Of a DNA stretch of 64,000 bases, positions 37,655-47,252 are shown in pieces. The notes beneath the pieces were generated by a model. It saw only the letters and a list, made by a program, of their open reading frames with translations. It did no database searches and was not told the origin of the DNA. A program made the position numbers and the translations under genes. Source of the stretch: Candidatus Binatia bacterium (GTDB lineage Bacteria; Desulfobacterota; Binatia; HRBIN30; BPIQ01); contig BPIQ01000002.1 in the NCBI GenBank assembly GCA_026004195.1, forward strand, positions 806,585 to 870,584, written 5' to 3'. The stretch's first letter is position 1, and the number at the start of each line of letters is the position of its first letter.

Positions 37655-38202
37655 CCTTCCACCTCCAGGCGCGTCACCCCCGAGTCGGACTCGAGCCGGA
37701 ATTCGAGAACCACGGGCTCGAAGCGCTCGAACTCCGCCTCGCCCCGGCGTTCGAGGCGCTGCCCGTCCGCTTCCACCACCAGGCGGAAGGGGATGCGGTC
37801 CGGAGCGCCCCGCTCGCACCGCGCGATGTAGTCCACGCCCACCCGGTACGTCCCTTCGGGCGGGGACTTCCAGGTCACGAGCTCGACGGAGGGTTTTCCT
37901 TCCCGCCCGGGACAACGCGCGTCCTCGACGAGCCGGCCGCCGCTGCGCACCGGCGTGTAGGCGAAGTAGACGGTCTCGAAGCTCGGGTCGGTGACGTAGA
38001 GATCGAGGTCCGCGGGTCCCTGCCAGGCGAGGCGCACCCAGAGGCCCCCGGCCGCGGACGGCGCGGAAACGTCGCCGAGAGGCGGCAGCGGCGCGGGCTT
38101 CTGTCGGCACCCCGTCGCGAAGGGCGCGAGCACCACCACCCAGAGAGCTGCCGCGAGCCATCGGCAGCTCGCCTTTTTTTCGGCGCCCGCCCCTGTTAGC
38201 AT
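37651..38202 (-). CDS. DUF2135/YfaP-like lipoprotein
   Basis: Predicted 183 residues with a signal peptide and lipobox (FATGC, about 30). The body follows a DUF2135 pattern: [29 protein letters not shown], then EDARC, and [20 protein letters not shown] a few codons upstream (38208) is an alternative start. It is the first gene of a minus-strand operon with the cytochrome/beta-propeller protein and the sirtuin. Lipid-anchored, probably periplasmic; function unknown. Confidence 0.75.
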   Translation of the reverse strand: MLTGAGAEKKASCRWLAAALWVVVLAPFATGCRQKPAPLPPLGDVSAPSAAGGLWVRLAWQGPADLDLYVTDPSFETVYFAYTPVRSGGRLVEDARCPGREGKPSVELVTWKSPPEGTYRVGVDYIARCERGAPDRIPFRLVVEADGQRLERRGEAEFERFEPVVLEFRLESDSGVTRLEVEG

Positions 38203-38238
38203 GGACACCCTGCACAGGGACGCGCGGCCCTTCGCACC

Positions 38239-40287
38239 ATGACCGCCCGAACGAACCGTCTTGCCAAGGAAACGAGCCCTTACCTTCGGCAGCACCAGTA
38301 CAACCCCGTCGACTGGTATCCGTGGGGAGAAGAAGCTTTTGCACGGGCCAGGCGCGAAAACAAGCCGATTCTCCTGAGCATCGGCTACTCGGCCTGCCAC
38401 TGGTGCCACGTCATGGAAAAGGAGTGCTTCGAGAACGAGGAAATCGCACGGAAGATGAACGAGCTCTTCGTGAACGTGAAAGTCGACAGGGAAGAGCGCC
38501 CGGACATCGACCACATTTACATGACGGCCGTGCAGATGCTCACCGGCCGGGGAGGCTGGCCTCTCACGGTCTTTCTCCGCCCGGACGGGACACCCTTTTA
38601 CGGCGGCACCTACTTTCCGCCGGTCGACCGATACGGGATGCCGGGGTTCCCTCGTGTGCTCGACGCCGTCGCGCGTGCCTGGAAGGAGCGCCCCGACGAC
38701 GTCGAAAAGACGGCGCAGAAGATTCTCGAAGCGCTCCGCAAGTCGGAAGCTTTTTCGCCGACCGACGCGACCCTCGACCCGGGCGCTCCCGTGGGCGCCG
38801 CGGAGGCTCTCGCCCGCGCTTACGACGAACGCTACGGCGGGCTCGGCCAGGCTCCCAAGTTCCCGAACGTGCCCGCGCTCGAGCTTTTCCTGCGCGCCTA
38901 CGACGCGACGCGGGACGCCGCCCACCTCCGGCGCGTGACGCACACCCTGCGCTGCATGGCTCGGGGCGGTATCTACGACCAGCTCGGCGGAGGTTTCCAC
39001 CGCTATTCCGTCGACGAGCGCTGGCTCGTGCCCCACTTCGAAAAAATGCTCTACGACAACGCGCAGCTCGCGCCGCTCTACCTCGAAGCCCACCTCTGCG
39101 AGCCCGACCAGGAGTTCGTACGCGTCGCCCGCGAGACGCTCGACTACCTCCTGCGGGAGATGCGCCATCCCGAGGGTGGGTTTTTCTCCACGCAGGACGC
39201 CGACAGCGAGGGCGAAGAGGGAAAGTTCTTCGTCTGGACCGCCGACGAAATTCGCGAGGTCGTGGGCGCGGACGCGGACGTCGTGTGCCGCTACTTCGGC
39301 GTCACGGAAGTCGGAAACTTCGAGGGCAAGAACGTTCTCCACGTGAGCGTCGACCTCCCGACGCTCGCGAAGCTCTTCGGGCTCACGACCGAAGAAGCGG
39401 CGGCCAAGGTGGAAAGGGGCCGGCGCCTCCTCTTCGAGGCGCGGGAGCGACGGGTAAAACCGGAGCGCGACGACAAGGTCTTGACGGCGTGGAACGGTCT
39501 TGCCATCTCGGCTTTCGCACGGGCGGCGAGCATCCTCGGCGACGAGCGTTACCTCGAAGCCGCCCGCTCCGCCCACTCCTTCGTGCGCCGACACCTCTGG
39601 GAGGCCGGCGAGCTTCGCAGCGTCTACCGGGACGGCGTCGTGAAGGGCACGGCGCACCTCGACGACCACGCGTTTTTGGGAGCTGCGTGCCTCGACCTCC
39701 ACGAAGCCACGGGCGAAAACGCGTACCTCGAAGACGCGCTCGAACTCGGCCGGCGTCTTCTCGCGGAATTCTACGACCGGGAAAAGGGGGGCTTCTACTT
39801 CACGAGCGAAAAGCACGAGCGGCTGATCCTGCGGTCGAAAGCACCGCACGACGGAGCGACGCCGTCGGGGAATTCGATGGCGGCCAGGACGTGCCTGCGG
39901 CTCTACCACCTCGTCGGCGAGCCCGAGTTCCTCGAAGCTTGCGAGCGGACGCTGCGGCTCTACTACCCGCACATGGTCGCGCAACCCTTCGCGTTCGCCC
40001 ACATGCTCGGCACGCTCGACATGTTCCTGCGGCAGCCGAAGGAGATCGTCGTCGTCGGGAACCGCCGGGATCCCGCCACGCAGGAGATCCTCCGGAAGTT
40101 ACGGACCCGATTCGACCCGAACCGCATCCTGCGTCTGGTCGAGCCGGGAGAAGCCCTTCCGCCGCTCCTCGAGGGCAAGGGCCAGGTGGACGGAAAGCCG
40201 ACCGTGTACGTGTGCCACCGCGGAGCCTGCTCCCCTCCGGCGACGGAATGGGACTCGGTTCGTGGCATCCTGGATTCGCTACGATGA
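38239..40287 (+). CDS. DUF255/YyaL thioredoxin-domain protein
   Basis: Predicted 682 residues, full length for the YyaL/SSP411 family (PF03190). An N-terminal thioredoxin-like domain carries CHWC (in [15 protein letters not shown], about 53-56) and [13 protein letters not shown]; the [24 protein letters not shown] stretch is a hallmark. The C-terminal two thirds form an alpha/alpha toroid like N-acylglucosamine 2-epimerases. Function is uncharacterised in bacteria. Stops as ATGA with the LOG-family gene. Confidence 0.93.
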   Translation: MTARTNRLAKETSPYLRQHQYNPVDWYPWGEEAFARARRENKPILLSIGYSACHWCHVMEKECFENEEIARKMNELFVNVKVDREERPDIDHIYMTAVQMLTGRGGWPLTVFLRPDGTPFYGGTYFPPVDRYGMPGFPRVLDAVARAWKERPDDVEKTAQKILEALRKSEAFSPTDATLDPGAPVGAAEALARAYDERYGGLGQAPKFPNVPALELFLRAYDATRDAAHLRRVTHTLRCMARGGIYDQLGGGFHRYSVDERWLVPHFEKMLYDNAQLAPLYLEAHLCEPDQEFVRVARETLDYLLREMRHPEGGFFSTQDADSEGEEGKFFVWTADEIREVVGADADVVCRYFGVTEVGNFEGKNVLHVSVDLPTLAKLFGLTTEEAAAKVERGRRLLFEARERRVKPERDDKVLTAWNGLAISAFARAASILGDERYLEAARSAHSFVRRHLWEAGELRSVYRDGVVKGTAHLDDHAFLGAACLDLHEATGENAYLEDALELGRRLLAEFYDREKGGFYFTSEKHERLILRSKAPHDGATPSGNSMAARTCLRLYHLVGEPEFLEACERTLRLYYPHMVAQPFAFAHMLGTLDMFLRQPKEIVVVGNRRDPATQEILRKLRTRFDPNRILRLVEPGEALPPLLEGKGQVDGKPTVYVCHRGACSPPATEWDSVRGILDSLR

Positions 40288-41294
40288 AAACTCCGTCCAC
40301 CGAGGGAACGACCGCGCGACGCCGGGTCCATCCGCCCGAAGAAAGCTACGGGCTCGAAATCCGGAGAACGGTGCAGAAGCTTCTGGCCGATCGGCCACCG
40401 CTCGGCGACCTGAAGATCATCAACACGACGCTCAAGGAAATGCGGGCGGCCCTCAGGGTGTTCGGCCGCTACCGGCACGTGCGGAAGGTGAGCGTGTTCG
40501 GGTCGGCCCGAACGCAACCGGGAGACCCCGTTTTCCGCCTCGCCGAAGAGTTCGCGCGGCGGATGGCCGACGAAGGCTACATGATCATCACGGGAGCCGG
40601 CCCGGGAATCATGGAGGCCTGCCAGCGCGGTGCCGGTCGCGAGCGGAGTTTCGGCGTCAACATCCGACTGCCGCACGAGCAGCGTCCGAACCAGGTCATC
40701 GCCGGCGACGAGAAGCTCCTCACGTTCAAGTACTTTTTCACGAGGAAGCTCTTCTTCATCAAAGAGGCCCACGCCGTCACGCTTTTTCCCGGCGGTTTCG
40801 GCACGCACGACGAGGGCTTCGAAGCCCTTACCCTCCTGCAGACGGGCAAGGCTCACCCGATGCCCGTCGTGTTCCTCGACCGGAAAAACGGGACCTACTG
40901 GAAGACCTGGGAACGGTACGTCATCGATCACCTGCTGCGGCAGCACATGATCGCCGAGGAAGATCTGGCGCTCTTTCTCGTCACGCAAGACGTCGAGCGT
41001 GCCGTGGAGGAAATCACCCGCTTCTACCGGGTCTACCACTCCTCGCGCTACGTCCACGACCTCTACGTCATCCGGCTCAACCGGCCCCTGTCGCCCCGAG
41101 CCGTCGAGAAGCTCAACCGCGAGTTCGGCGACATCGTCGTCGAAGGCAAGATCGAGCTCCGCGAAGCTTTTCCCGAAGAAGCGCACGATGCCGCCCCGAA
41201 AGATCTTCCCCGCCTGGCTTTCCGGTTCGACCGCATCCACTTCGGGAGGCTCCGCATGCTGATCGACCGGGTCAACGAGCTCGGCGCGAACTGA
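40284..41294 (+). CDS. LOG-family (lysine decarboxylase-like) protein
   Basis: Predicted 336 residues. The Rossmann domain includes [27 protein letters not shown] and the LOG motif [12 protein letters not shown]. Family members cleave nucleotide monophosphates to release base and ribose 5-phosphate, or are nucleotide-processing paralogues. An N-terminal 60-residue helical extension and a C-terminal 110-residue extension make it longer than plain LOG proteins. The start overlaps the DUF255 stop as ATGA. Confidence 0.88.
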   Translation: MKTPSTEGTTARRRVHPPEESYGLEIRRTVQKLLADRPPLGDLKIINTTLKEMRAALRVFGRYRHVRKVSVFGSARTQPGDPVFRLAEEFARRMADEGYMIITGAGPGIMEACQRGAGRERSFGVNIRLPHEQRPNQVIAGDEKLLTFKYFFTRKLFFIKEAHAVTLFPGGFGTHDEGFEALTLLQTGKAHPMPVVFLDRKNGTYWKTWERYVIDHLLRQHMIAEEDLALFLVTQDVERAVEEITRFYRVYHSSRYVHDLYVIRLNRPLSPRAVEKLNREFGDIVVEGKIELREAFPEEAHDAAPKDLPRLAFRFDRIHFGRLRMLIDRVNELGAN

Positions 41295-41296
41295 GC

Positions 41297-41593
41297 TCAG
41301 CGCTGGCACCCGCAGAGTTCGCACTCGGCCACCCTTCCCCCACGTTCCGAAAGACAGGCCTGCCGGGCCTTCCAGGAGGCGTCTTCGGCACGCCGCGCGT
41401 AGACGGTGCCCGTCCAGGGAACCGCCGGCGCCCTCTGCACGCCGCGCGCCCCGAGGGGCTCGCTCGGCCGAAGCGGCACGGCGCACCGGCAGCGGAAGAC
41501 GGAAAATCCCCCGCCCGGCGTCGGCTGCGCGAAAGCGTTCGCCGCGAAAACGGCGAGCCCCACGCAGAGTGCGACCGCCGGAACCCACCTCAT
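41297..41593 (-). CDS. Small secreted Cys-containing protein
   Basis: Predicted 98 residues with a signal peptide (VALCVGLAVFAANAFAQ) and about 75 mature residues with six cysteines, ending CELCGCQR. No recognised domain; the CxxCxC end could bind a metal or form disulfides. Its ATG overlaps the stop of the upstream alcohol dehydrogenase gene as ATGA; its end lies two bases from the LOG gene. Confidence 0.6.
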   Translation of the reverse strand: MRWVPAVALCVGLAVFAANAFAQPTPGGGFSVFRCRCAVPLRPSEPLGARGVQRAPAVPWTGTVYARRAEDASWKARQACLSERGGRVAECELCGCQR

Positions 41594-42588
41594 GGGACCA
41601 GTACCCCGGCGCCCCGGAGGCCGTCGGTTTTGAGCTGCCGGAGCGCGCGGTTCGCGTCTTCGAGTCGGAAGACGACCGTCTCCGGCCGGATGGGGATCTC
41701 GGCGGCGAGCCGCAAAAGCTCGCTCCCGTCCTCGCGGGTGTTGGCCGTCACCGACCGTACGTTCCTTTCGTGGAAGAGGTGCCGCTCGTAATCCAGCGGG
41801 GGGACGGGCGTGAGGTAGATGCCCGCAATCGAGAGCGTTCCACCCGGCTCGAGCGCCTCGAGAGCGGCAGGCACCAGGTTACCGGCCGGTGCGAACAACA
41901 CCGCGCTCGAAAACCGGACGGGCGGCTTTTCCTCGAGACCACCGGTCCACACGGCGCCCAGCTTTCGGGCGAGCTCCCGGTGCCCGGGGTCCCGAGTCAC
42001 GACGTACACGCGGCATCCCAGGTGACGCGCGACCTGGATCGCGATGTGCGCCGACGCCCCGAACCCGTAGAATCCGACGGCTTCCCCGGGCCGGATCTCG
42101 GCGCGCTTGAGCGCGCGGTAGCCGATGATTCCCGCGCAGAGAAGCGGCGTGATTTCCTCGGCCCCGAGTGTCTCGGGCAGGGCGTAAGCGTAATCCTCCT
42201 GGACCACGGCGAACTCGGCGTATCCCCCGTCTTCGTGGTAGCCGGTGTACCGGCTCTCGGGACACAGGTTTTCTCGCCCGCTCGCGCAGTAACGGCACCT
42301 CCCGCAGGTCCAGCGCAGCCAGGCCACGCCCACTCGGGCCCCCTCGGCGAAACGGCGCGCCTCCGGACCCCTTTTGGCCACCCGGCCGACGATCTGATGT
42401 CCGGGAACCACGGAATCGCGCCGGGGAGGGAGATCTCCTTCCACCACGTGGAGGTCCGTCCGGCAGACGCCACAAGCCTCGACCGCGACGAGGACTTCCC
42501 GGGGTCCGGGTTCCGGCGTCGGTCGCTCCTCGAGCCGGAGCGGCTCCGTTTCGACCGGCGCGGGTGCGTGGAGGACCATCGCTCGCAT
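41590..42588 (-). CDS. Zinc-dependent alcohol dehydrogenase (MDR family)
   Basis: Predicted 332 residues. Catalytic zinc ligands are C39 in CGVCRTD, H62 of the VPGHQIVG motif, and a Cys near 150. The structural zinc site is in CGRCRYCASGRENLC (four Cys). A Rossmann segment GFYGFGASAHIAIQVAR follows. It is similar to class-III-like secondary alcohol dehydrogenases. A second in-frame Met three codons in (42579) is an alternative start. Function: NAD(P)-dependent alcohol/aldehyde interconversion. Confidence 0.9.
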   Translation of the reverse strand: MRAMVLHAPAPVETEPLRLEERPTPEPGPREVLVAVEACGVCRTDLHVVEGDLPPRRDSVVPGHQIVGRVAKRGPEARRFAEGARVGVAWLRWTCGRCRYCASGRENLCPESRYTGYHEDGGYAEFAVVQEDYAYALPETLGAEEITPLLCAGIIGYRALKRAEIRPGEAVGFYGFGASAHIAIQVARHLGCRVYVVTRDPGHRELARKLGAVWTGGLEEKPPVRFSSAVLFAPAGNLVPAALEALEPGGTLSIAGIYLTPVPPLDYERHLFHERNVRSVTANTREDGSELLRLAAEIPIRPETVVFRLEDANRALRQLKTDGLRGAGVLVP

Positions 42589-42671
42589 GGCTCGACTCGC
42601 TCCGAAAACGACGCGTGGCGGGGACCGACTCCCCTTTTGACGTGCTTTCGGCCGGGGTACAAGAGTCCGGG

Positions 42672-43982
42672 ATGTGGCCGCGCATCGATCTCCGGCGCCG
42701 CGGTACGACGCTCTCCCGGGAGGTCGTGGCCGGGGCCACGACGTTCGCGACGATGTCCTACATCGTCGCGGTCCAGCCTACCGTTCTCTCGGAGGCGGGG
42801 ATGGACTTCGGCGCCGTGCTGGTGGCGACGTGCGTCGGCAGCGCGATCGCGACCCTTCTCATGGCGGTGCTCGCCAACTACCCGATCGCCCTCGCCCCGG
42901 CCATGGGGCACAACTTCTATTTCGTTTTCGGTCTTTGCGCCGCCGGGATCCCCTGGGCGGTGGCGCTCGGGGCGAACTTCCTCGCCGGCGTCCTTTTCCT
43001 CCTGCTCACCCTCGTGGGAATCCGCGAGCGCATCGTCGACGCGCTCCCGTCTTCTCTCCAGCACGCGATCGGCGCGGGGATCGGCCTCCTCGTCGCTTTC
43101 GTGGGTCTCCAGTGGGGAGGGATCGTCCAGCCTCACCCCTCGACCCTCGTCACCCTCGGGCCCGTCCGAGAAGGCCCCGTCCTTCTGGCTCTCGCCGGAA
43201 TCGCTTTTCTGTTCGGGCTCCAGGCGCTGCGGGTCCGCGGCGCCGTGCTCTGGACCATGGCTACCGTGGCTTCGGCCGGCACCCTCCTCGGTTACTTCCG
43301 GTTCGAGGGTTTTCTCGCACCGCCTCCCTCGCTCCGCCCCACGTTCCTCGCGCTCGACGTTCGGGGGGCCCTGGACCCCCGCTTTCTCGAGCCCGTGTTC
43401 GTCTTTTTCCTCCTGGCCCTTTTCGACACGGTCGGCACGCTCGTCGGGGTCGCGAGCCGGGCCGGGCTGCTCGTGGACGGCCGGCTCCCGCGGGCACGTC
43501 GGGCCCTTCTCGCCGACTCTCTCGGGATCGTGCAGGGCACCCTGCTCGGGACCTCGACGATCACCTGCTACGTGGAAAGTGCGGCCGGCGTCGCCGAGGG
43601 CGGCAGAACGGGGGTGGCGAACGTCGTCACGGCCCTTCTCTTCTTTTCGGCCCTCTTCCTCTACCCGGTCGTCCAGGCAGTGAGCCGTCCCGTGCCGGTC
43701 GGCGGCCTTTCCGTCTACCCCGTCCTCGCACCGCCGCTCGTCCTGGTGGGTGCTTACATGCTCGCCTCGGCGGCGCGAATCGACTGGAACGACGCCGTCG
43801 AGGCGCTCCCGGCCTTCGCGTGCGTCGTGACGATGCCCTTCACGTTCAGCATCGCCGACGGGATCGGCGCGGGCATCCTCGCCCGCGTGATCCTCTCGGC
43901 ACTGACCCGACGCACGCGCGAGCTCCACCCTTTTCTCCTCCTGGCCGCCGCGCTTTTTCTCGTGCGCTTTCTCTCCGGTTGA
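42672..43982 (+). CDS. NCS2/AzgA-family nucleobase permease
   Basis: Predicted 436 residues with about 12 transmembrane segments. The AzgA/adenine-hypoxanthine-guanine permease pattern is seen: REVVAGATTFATMSYIVAVQP, the NxA-type ALAPAMGHNFYF, FDTVGTLVGVASRAGLL, TSTITCYVESAAGVAEGGRTGVANVV, and FTFSIADGIGAGILA near the end. Predicted proton- or Na-coupled purine uptake. It sits near the PrpD operon with a separate promoter. Confidence 0.92.
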   Translation: MWPRIDLRRRGTTLSREVVAGATTFATMSYIVAVQPTVLSEAGMDFGAVLVATCVGSAIATLLMAVLANYPIALAPAMGHNFYFVFGLCAAGIPWAVALGANFLAGVLFLLLTLVGIRERIVDALPSSLQHAIGAGIGLLVAFVGLQWGGIVQPHPSTLVTLGPVREGPVLLALAGIAFLFGLQALRVRGAVLWTMATVASAGTLLGYFRFEGFLAPPPSLRPTFLALDVRGALDPRFLEPVFVFFLLALFDTVGTLVGVASRAGLLVDGRLPRARRALLADSLGIVQGTLLGTSTITCYVESAAGVAEGGRTGVANVVTALLFFSALFLYPVVQAVSRPVPVGGLSVYPVLAPPLVLVGAYMLASAARIDWNDAVEALPAFACVVTMPFTFSIADGIGAGILARVILSALTRRTRELHPFLLLAAALFLVRFLSG

Positions 43983-44000
43983 AACGACCCGGCACCGGGC

Positions 44001-44030
44001 TTGGCAATCGCACGCCCGATTGGCTATGGT
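44001..44030 (+). promoter_or_regulatory. Predicted sigma-70 promoter of the PrpD operon
   Basis: TTGGCA at 44001-44006 and TATGGT at 44025-44030 are separated by 18 bases. A start near 44037 favours ATG 44053 over the earlier in-frame ATG at 44026, which lies inside the -10 box. Confidence 0.5.
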
Positions 44031-44052
44031 TCGGCCTCGCCTCGAACCCACG

Positions 44053-45504
44053 ATGGAAAACACGCCCTCCCACGTCGCCCGGTGGGTCTCGGAACTCCGG
44101 TCCGAGAACGTCCCCCCGCGGATTCTCGAAGAGGTCAAGCACCAACTGCTCAGCGCCCTGGCCTCGGCCCACGCCGGCCACTTCTCCGAGACGGGCCGGG
44201 CTCTGGCCAAACACGTCCGCGAGTGGGGCGGTAACAAGGAAGCCACGACCATCCCCTCGGGGGAGAAGGTCCCCCTCGAGCACGCCATCTGCGTGAACAC
44301 GAGCCTCGGCATGGCGCTGAACTACGACGACTACTACGTCGCGGGGCCGACACCGCACGCCGTTCCGTTCTGCCTTCTCGCGCTGGCCGAGCGACACGGG
44401 CTCTCGGGCCGTGACTTCCTCGCGGCGCTCGTGGCGGCCGACGAAATCGGGGGCAGGCTCGCACTCGCACTGGGAAAGAGTTTCCTCGACCGACAGCTCC
44501 AGGGCACGCCGCACGCGTTGGCGGTCGCCGTCGCGACTTCTCGTGCTCTCGGGCTCGACGCGGCGCAGACGGATTCCGCTCTGGTCCCGGTGCTCTTCCA
44601 TTCGTCGCGTCTTTCCCCTACCGGCTTTTTCGAGTGCGAGGGCAGGCTTCTTCTGGCGTCCCAGCTCGCCCCCCTCGGGGTGCGTGCCGCTCTCCTGGCG
44701 TCGCAGGGATTCCCGGCGGGCGGCGAGCGGCTCGGCGAGCTCGTGCGCGACCTGACCGGCCAGCCGGCGGAGCGCGTGTTCGAAGGATTGGGGTCCTCGT
44801 GGCTCAGCGACACGCTCTCTTTCAAGACCCACCCGGGCTCCGTGGCCGTGGCGGGCGCGGTCGACACGACGCTCCGGCTCCTGGAGAACCACGCCTTCGA
44901 CAGCAAAAAAATCCGCGAGGTCCGCGTGCAGGTGGGCCCTCTTTCCCTCGCCGTCGAAGAGCGCCTCCGCGGAAAACTGGGCGAGGGCGACGCCCGGACG
45001 GCCATCCTCCACTTCTCGATCGCCTACAACGTGGCCGCGGCCCTGCTGGACAAGGAGCTGACGGCTCGGCAGTTCCTGCGGGAGAGGATTCGCGACCCGG
45101 GGCTCTGGAGGCTCGTGGAGAGGGTCCACGTGGAAGCGAACGATTCCCTGAGGGAGAGGATGCCCAGGGAGGACCCGCTCGGATGGGCGTGGGAGGGAGG
45201 CTCGGGGGTCCATCTCGAGACGATGGCCTTCCACCTCTACCCGGCCCTCCTCGGCGCGGCCGTGGAGGTGGTACTGGAGGACGGGAGAAAGTTCTCGGCG
45301 AGACAGGACATCCCGGACGGGGCAGCGGGTCGAACCCCCGAGGAGCGAAGACGGCACGTCGTGGAAAAATTCCGCCGGGAGACGCGATACACGCTGCGGA
45401 AGGAGAGGATGGAGCGGGTCATCGACCTCGTTCTGAATCTGGAGAAAGCAGCCAGCCCGCAAGTGCGGGAGCTCGTCCGCCTGTCCTGTTCGGAGCGCGT
45501 CTAG
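44053..45504 (+). CDS. MmgE/PrpD-family protein
   Basis: Predicted 483 residues of the MmgE/PrpD family (PF03972), which includes 2-methylcitrate dehydratase and aconitate decarboxylase. FDxxG-like helices and the conserved DDYYVAGPTPHAVP, LSDTLSFKTHPGSVAVAGAVD and VRVQVGPLS regions fit. The exact dehydratase or decarboxylase substrate is unknown. It begins a possible four-gene operon with pterin dehydratase, a carboxyltransferase and a ferritin-like protein. Confidence 0.85.
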   Translation: MENTPSHVARWVSELRSENVPPRILEEVKHQLLSALASAHAGHFSETGRALAKHVREWGGNKEATTIPSGEKVPLEHAICVNTSLGMALNYDDYYVAGPTPHAVPFCLLALAERHGLSGRDFLAALVAADEIGGRLALALGKSFLDRQLQGTPHALAVAVATSRALGLDAAQTDSALVPVLFHSSRLSPTGFFECEGRLLLASQLAPLGVRAALLASQGFPAGGERLGELVRDLTGQPAERVFEGLGSSWLSDTLSFKTHPGSVAVAGAVDTTLRLLENHAFDSKKIREVRVQVGPLSLAVEERLRGKLGEGDARTAILHFSIAYNVAAALLDKELTARQFLRERIRDPGLWRLVERVHVEANDSLRERMPREDPLGWAWEGGSGVHLETMAFHLYPALLGAAVEVVLEDGRKFSARQDIPDGAAGRTPEERRRHVVEKFRRETRYTLRKERMERVIDLVLNLEKAASPQVRELVRLSCSERV

Positions 45505-45543
45505 CGACGAGAACGAGAGCTGTTTCGGAGGAGGATTGGCACG

Positions 45544-45846
45544 ATGGCGCGACCGCAAAAGCTCGCAGACGAGGAAATCCGCCGCCGCCTCGCGGAGCTG
45601 CGGGGTTGGGAGCTCAGGGAAGGAAAGCTCTTTCGCGAGTTCCGATTCTCCGATTTCGTCCAGGCGTTCTCCTTCCTCGCGGCTGCGGCGCTGGTGGCGG
45701 AGAAGCTCGACCATCATCCCGAGTGGTCCAACGTCTACCGGACGGTCCGGGTCTTCCTTTCCACCCACGATGCCGGGGGCGTGACGGAGCTCGACTTCCA
45801 GCTCGCCGCGACGATGAACGAGCTGGCGGCCCGGTGGGGTCTCTAG
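45544..45846 (+). CDS. Pterin-4a-carbinolamine dehydratase (PCD/PhhB)
   Basis: Predicted 100 residues. The PCD signature is present: EKLDHHPEWSNVY and TVRVFLSTHDAGG, with catalytic His residues in DHHPEW. It dehydrates 4a-hydroxy-tetrahydropterin formed by aromatic amino acid hydroxylases; in bacteria lacking phenylalanine hydroxylase it may act on folate or molybdopterin chemistry. No hydroxylase is in the window. Confidence 0.93.
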   Translation: MARPQKLADEEIRRRLAELRGWELREGKLFREFRFSDFVQAFSFLAAAALVAEKLDHHPEWSNVYRTVRVFLSTHDAGGVTELDFQLAATMNELAARWGL

Positions 45847-45860
45847 CCGGCCGGCACGAC

Positions 45861-47252
45861 GTGGGCGAACGCTCGCCTAGCTTTTCCTCGCTTTCCGCCG
45901 CGGAGCGGGCCCGTGCTCTGGCCGACGCGGGCACCTTGCGACCCTGGCCGCAGCGGCTCCCTCGCGGCCTCTGGCTCGGGAGCGGAACCCTGGCGGGGCG
46001 CAAGGTCGTTTTTGCCATGACGGACGGTCACGAACGCGGCGGGACCCTGGGCTTCGAAGAGGGCCGGGCGCTGGGGCGCTTTGTCTCCGAGGCCGATGCG
46101 GAGGCGATCGTCGTGGGGTGGGACACCGGCGGGGTACGGGTTCAGGAGGGGCCCCTGGCCCTCGCGGCGACCTCGGCTTTCGGGGTGAAGCTCACCGAGT
46201 TTTCCCTCCGGCGCGGGCCGGTCTTGGCGGTCGTGAGCGGCCCCCGGGGCTGTTTCGGAGCTCCCGCCGTACTTGCCGGGGCGGCCGACTACGTGGTTCT
46301 CGCCGGCGACGCGCAGTGGGGACTCACAGGGCCGAAAATGCTAGGGGGCGTGAATCCGGAAGGGGCCGTCTCCGCACGGGCGAGGAAACGGGCAGCCCTG
46401 GCCGAAGCCCTCGTCGAAGACAGGGCACCCTCGGTCCGCTCGGCCCTCGAAGAGCTCCTGGGCCGTTCCTGGAGCCCTCCGCCTCCGCTTGCCGTCCTGG
46501 AGAAAAGCTCCGTGACCACGGAACGTCTTCTCCGAAGGCTCCGAAGGTCGAAAGGCCCGAGAAGCACCGGTTCCCTCGAGGCCGGGCGAGAGCGGGACCT
46601 GCTGCGACATTCGTTCCGCGGGCAGTGGGAGCCTTCGGGCCCCTCCGTGCGGAGGCCCGAAGCTCACGCTGTGTGGGGCAAACTGGGGGGACGGCCCTGC
46701 CTCGGGCTTCTGATCGGCCCGGCGAAAAACCGTGAAGAACTCGGGGTGGAAGCCACGTGGGTCGCCACGCGCATGCTGCGACTCGCCGCACGCGAGGGGG
46801 ACGCGGGCAGCGAACGAGCACCGGTCGTCACCTCTCTCTTTTGCCGATCCCACGCGTCCACGGCCGACGAAGAGCGGGCCGGCCTTCCCGTCGCCCTCGG
46901 AAGCGTCCTGCGAAGCTACTGTGCCCTGCGGGTTCTGGGGCACCCCCTGCTCTGCATTCTCGGGGGAGGCGTCTACGGAGCGGCCTATCTCTGCTTTGCC
47001 GCCCCGAGCCACCGTATCGTGGCATTGCGGGGAACCACCGTCGCCCCGATGGCACCGAGGCTTCTCGAAGCTTTCGAGAAGCTCCGGCGCCTCGGGCCCC
47101 GGCGCCGTGCCGAGACGGACCTTCCGGGGGTGCGAATCGTCGATCACCCGGTCCGGCTCCCGCGCATCCTGGCCGAGGAACTCGAGGCTGCACGGCGGGC
47201 AGCGGCCGCGCCGGCGACCGGAAACCACCGTTTCGGGGGAGAAGCAGGATGA
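45861..47252 (+). CDS. Fused carboxyltransferase (malonate decarboxylase beta+gamma-like)
   Basis: Predicted 463 residues. Two crotonase-fold halves are joined. The first half contains GGTLGFEEGRALGRFV and GPRGCFGAPAVLAGAADYVVLAGDAQWGLTGPKML, matching MdcD (beta). The second half, about 250-463, has GLPVALGSVLRSYCALRVLGHPLLCILGGGVYGAAYLCFAA, matching the MdcE (gamma) core. Known biotin-independent malonate decarboxylases use these as separate subunits with an acyl carrier (MdcC) and transferase (MdcA); none of those is seen here. The GTG at 45861 follows the PCD stop by 14 bases. Weak ribosome binding site. Confidence 0.72.
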   Translation: MGERSPSFSSLSAAERARALADAGTLRPWPQRLPRGLWLGSGTLAGRKVVFAMTDGHERGGTLGFEEGRALGRFVSEADAEAIVVGWDTGGVRVQEGPLALAATSAFGVKLTEFSLRRGPVLAVVSGPRGCFGAPAVLAGAADYVVLAGDAQWGLTGPKMLGGVNPEGAVSARARKRAALAEALVEDRAPSVRSALEELLGRSWSPPPPLAVLEKSSVTTERLLRRLRRSKGPRSTGSLEAGRERDLLRHSFRGQWEPSGPSVRRPEAHAVWGKLGGRPCLGLLIGPAKNREELGVEATWVATRMLRLAAREGDAGSERAPVVTSLFCRSHASTADEERAGLPVALGSVLRSYCALRVLGHPLLCILGGGVYGAAYLCFAAPSHRIVALRGTTVAPMAPRLLEAFEKLRRLGPRRRAETDLPGVRIVDHPVRLPRILAEELEAARRAAAAPATGNHRFGGEAG

